A stretch of DNA of 13,716 bases, taken from the NCBI GenBank assembly GCA_050255995.1, contig JBFWIM010000044.1, forward strand, positions 1 to 13,716. The letters run 5' to 3'. This stretch comes from Intestinibacillus sp050255995 (GTDB taxonomy: Bacteria > Bacillota > Clostridia > Oscillospirales > Butyricicoccaceae). Position 1 is the stretch's first letter; every line of letters begins with the position of its first letter. Shown here one piece after another: positions 13,566 to 13,716 of this stretch. The notes beneath the pieces were generated by a model. That model was not told the origin of the DNA. It ran no database searches and saw only the letters and a program-made list of their open reading frames with translations. Position numbers and translations under genes: made by a program.

Positions 13566-13716
13566 ATGGATGAACAGAGCACAGGATATGTTTTAGAAAT
13601 GCGCGGCATCGTCAAAGTTTTCCCCGGTGTACGCGCGCTGGACGGCGTGGATCTGAAGGTGCGTCGGGGCAAAGTGCATGTCATCTGTGGTGAAAACGGC
13701 GCAGGCAAATCGACGT
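13566..13716 (+). CDS. Ribose-type sugar ABC transporter ATP-binding protein, N-terminal part (3' end outside window)
   Basis: The first 50 residues of a cytoplasmic ATPase that would energise sugar import. It reads YVLEMRGIVKVFPGVRALDG, then VDLKVRRGKVHVICGENGAGKST with the Walker A motif GENGAGKST complete just before the window ends. The pattern KxFPGVxALxxVxLxVxxGxVHxxxGENGAGKST is typical of the RbsA/MglA/XylG class, in which two ATPase domains are fused in about 500 residues. ATG 13566 follows a strong AAAGGAGGG by 11 bases. The gene sits behind the three-operator region, so it is probably the first gene of an operon controlled by the LacI-family protein. The sugar cannot be told from this fragment. 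Confidence 0.92.
   Translation, partial: MDEQSTGYVLEMRGIVKVFPGVRALDGVDLKVRRGKVHVICGENGAGKST

Noticed and set aside
1..13716. CRISPR array, tRNA/rRNA, insertion sequence or toxin-antitoxin pair
   Set aside because: I looked for spaced direct repeats, transposase-like ORFs, terminal inverted repeats and small gene pairs and found none that I could support.

Overview
The window looks like chromosomal DNA from a Gram-positive anaerobe of the Clostridia, plausibly an Oscillospiraceae-type genome. The basis is strong purine-rich ribosome binding sites, medium-high GC in most genes, an S-layer-homology (SLH) anchored exoprotein, a VanZ-like protein, a YibE/F protein and LacI/ribose-type sugar transport. 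The genus cannot be fixed from the sequence alone.

Layout. (1) Positions 1-3865, plus strand: the end of a surface-polysaccharide locus. It holds the C-terminal part of a Wzx-type flippase, a CsaB/WcaK-type polysaccharide pyruvyl transferase interrupted by a frameshift at a T7 run, a GalE epimerase, and a protein with two VanZ-like domains. The first 1.7 kb is visibly more AT-rich than the rest. (2) 3886-6346: a Glu/Leu/Phe/Val dehydrogenase (minus strand, probably glutamate dehydrogenase) diverges from an AraC-family regulator across about 400 bp that carries an AraC promoter and a symmetric AAATATAC/GTATATTT repeat. (3) 6347-10104: a secreted purple-acid-phosphatase-like metallophosphoesterase with degenerate C-terminal SLH repeats, then a YibE/F membrane protein that begins with TTG just after a long hairpin. 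(4) 10170-11984, minus strand: three consecutive damaged genes. These are a UgpC/MsmX/MalK-type ABC ATPase that has lost the signature motif and Walker B, a small unrecognised ORF with a one-base frameshift behind a perfect ribosome binding site, and a YesM-type sensor kinase with two in-frame TAG codons and large deletions. The promoter in front of the kinase remnant and the terminator behind the ATPase still look intact. (5) 11985-13716, plus strand: a LacI-family regulator with its own promoter and terminator, followed by the start of a ribose-type sugar ABC transporter.

The clearest regulatory circuit is in part 5. A palindrome, CGAGTACGTACTCG, lies just downstream of the lacI-type promoter. 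Two more copies (13/14 and 12/14 matches, centres 40 bp apart) bracket the putative promoter of the ABC transporter operon. This predicts autoregulation plus control of the transporter by the same repressor. Part 4 appears to be a decayed sugar-uptake and sensing module beside this intact one. No CRISPR array, RNA gene, IS element or clearly new multi-gene system was seen. The most unusual items are the operator set, the decayed block with preserved control signals, the tandem VanZ protein, and the strong ribosome binding site without an ATG upstream of the dehydrogenase.
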